DNA from: Stichopus chloronotus
Lineage: Eukaryota; Echinodermata; Holothuroidea; Aspidochirotida; Stichopodidae
Direction: 5' to 3'
Assembly (NCBI GenBank): GCA_021234535.1
Contig: CM037838.1
Span: 30,481,969-30,545,968, forward strand
DNA: 64,000 bases
Part shown: piece by piece, positions 63,332-64,000 of the stretch
How the letters are laid out: each line of letters begins with the position of its first letter
Numbering within the stretch: position 1 is the stretch's first letter
Notes under the pieces: generated by a model
Database searches by the model: none
Told to the model about the DNA's origin: nothing
Seen by the model: the letters and a program-made list of their open reading frames with translations, nothing else
Translations under genes and position numbers: made by a program

Positions 63332-64000
63332 GTATGTTAATTCCATAGCATGTAGTAAAGTTACCGAAGTTCTAAATAAGCAGGAAATAGTTCAAATATT
63401 TTTTTATTTAAATACCATATATTTCGGTAACTAAGGAGAAGGGAAACTTATTTGAAAAACACAAAAATAGGGTTTTAGCGTTCAACAACAAGTAGGATCT
63501 TCTTCCCGACTTTTTAAAAAGTTGTTTCGTTACCCATTTTAAGCATATATTTACCCTTTGGACCAAAAAAAAGAAAGAAAACAGTTACACAGAAATCAGA
63601 CTCCTGCAGTAAAAAGGAAAAGTTTCAAGTTGTAGAGTTAACAGAATAATTTCACATCAATTAGAATCAACGTAAATCCTTTGAGTTTACTGTTCCCGTG
63701 AAGAGGTCGGCAGTGGCTGCACTTGCGCACCCTATTTTTATATGATATTCTTTCATTTCCAGCGCTGGAACATCAATGAGGGAATGCATGTCATGGAATA
63801 CACTCCCCGTGATTTTAGAAAATATAGTAGACTTGTTTAAATTATCATTTCCAAATACTGGGTCAATATAAGCAGAGCAATGCCAAACACTGTTTTCTAG
63901 TTCCTTGAAAATATTGTTTTCTTTTTTGAGGGGTGGGGACATTCTATTACACGTTGACGCCCAATGGAGACTATTTAAAGGAGGATATAAGAGGTTGTGA
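63332..64000 (+). other. Intron 5 of CUB/YWTD gene, to window end
   Basis: No further YWTD exon is visible. A 91-codon minus-strand frame at 63667-63942 has no family I recognise. Confidence 0.4.

Noticed and set aside
63667..63942. 91-codon minus-strand frame near the window end
   Set aside because: The composition is protein-like but no family was recognised, and it lies inside an intron of the CUB/YWTD gene. It may be a mobile-element fragment, but this is not supportable by eye.

Overview
This is an intron-rich animal genomic window, not a bacterial one. Both genes I can assemble are split into many short exons with GT/AG borders. The introns are AT-rich and full of microsatellites, satellite DNA, fold-back elements and decayed retroelements. 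The domain repertoire (ADAMTS, CUB, LDL-receptor class B) and a Penelope-like retroelement point to an invertebrate metazoan. A marine deuterostome such as an echinoderm is my best guess, but the sequence does not prove it.

Gene 1 (+ strand, about 6.1-44.5 kb) is an ADAMTS-type secreted zinc metalloprotease. I assembled 25 coding exons by hand. Every splice phase agrees, and together they give 3,528 nt (1,175 residues plus stop). The 5' end with the signal peptide is missing. The order is: propeptide with a cysteine-switch-like CGLD and an RKKR furin site; catalytic domain with a complete HExxHxxGxxHD; disintegrin-like region; first thrombospondin repeat; cysteine-rich region; spacer; about three more thrombospondin repeats. 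It ends unusually with four mini-exons that each encode one Cx3-5Cx10CxC unit, like the silk-homology repeats of VEGF-C and Balbiani-ring proteins, followed by a CUB-like domain.

Gene 2 (+ strand, from 52.8 kb to beyond the window) encodes a signal peptide, one four-cysteine CUB domain and the start of an LDLR class B (YWTD) propeller. Five exons are visible, and the 3' part lies outside the window.

The 8 kb between the genes holds a decayed Ty3/Gypsy pol fragment on the minus strand and fold-back and direct repeats.

The introns of gene 1 carry most of the unusual structure. There is a composite dispersed repeat in two copies, one interrupted by a 207-bp fold-back element whose empty site survives in the other copy. 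There is a LINE 3' remnant, a broken Penelope-like element with inverted arms inside a TA microsatellite, and a 4.3-kb array of about 100 T-rich 43/42-bp monomers. The last monomer of that array is itself the 3' splice site of the next exon. Large CTAT/CTGT and GATA/GACA mosaics and an ATC array follow. Gene 2's introns hold a terminal-inverted-repeat element built from CCAAT-containing subrepeats and a degenerate GTCAAAATGGC repeat field.

Protein positions for gene 1 count from the first residue of the exon at 6112.
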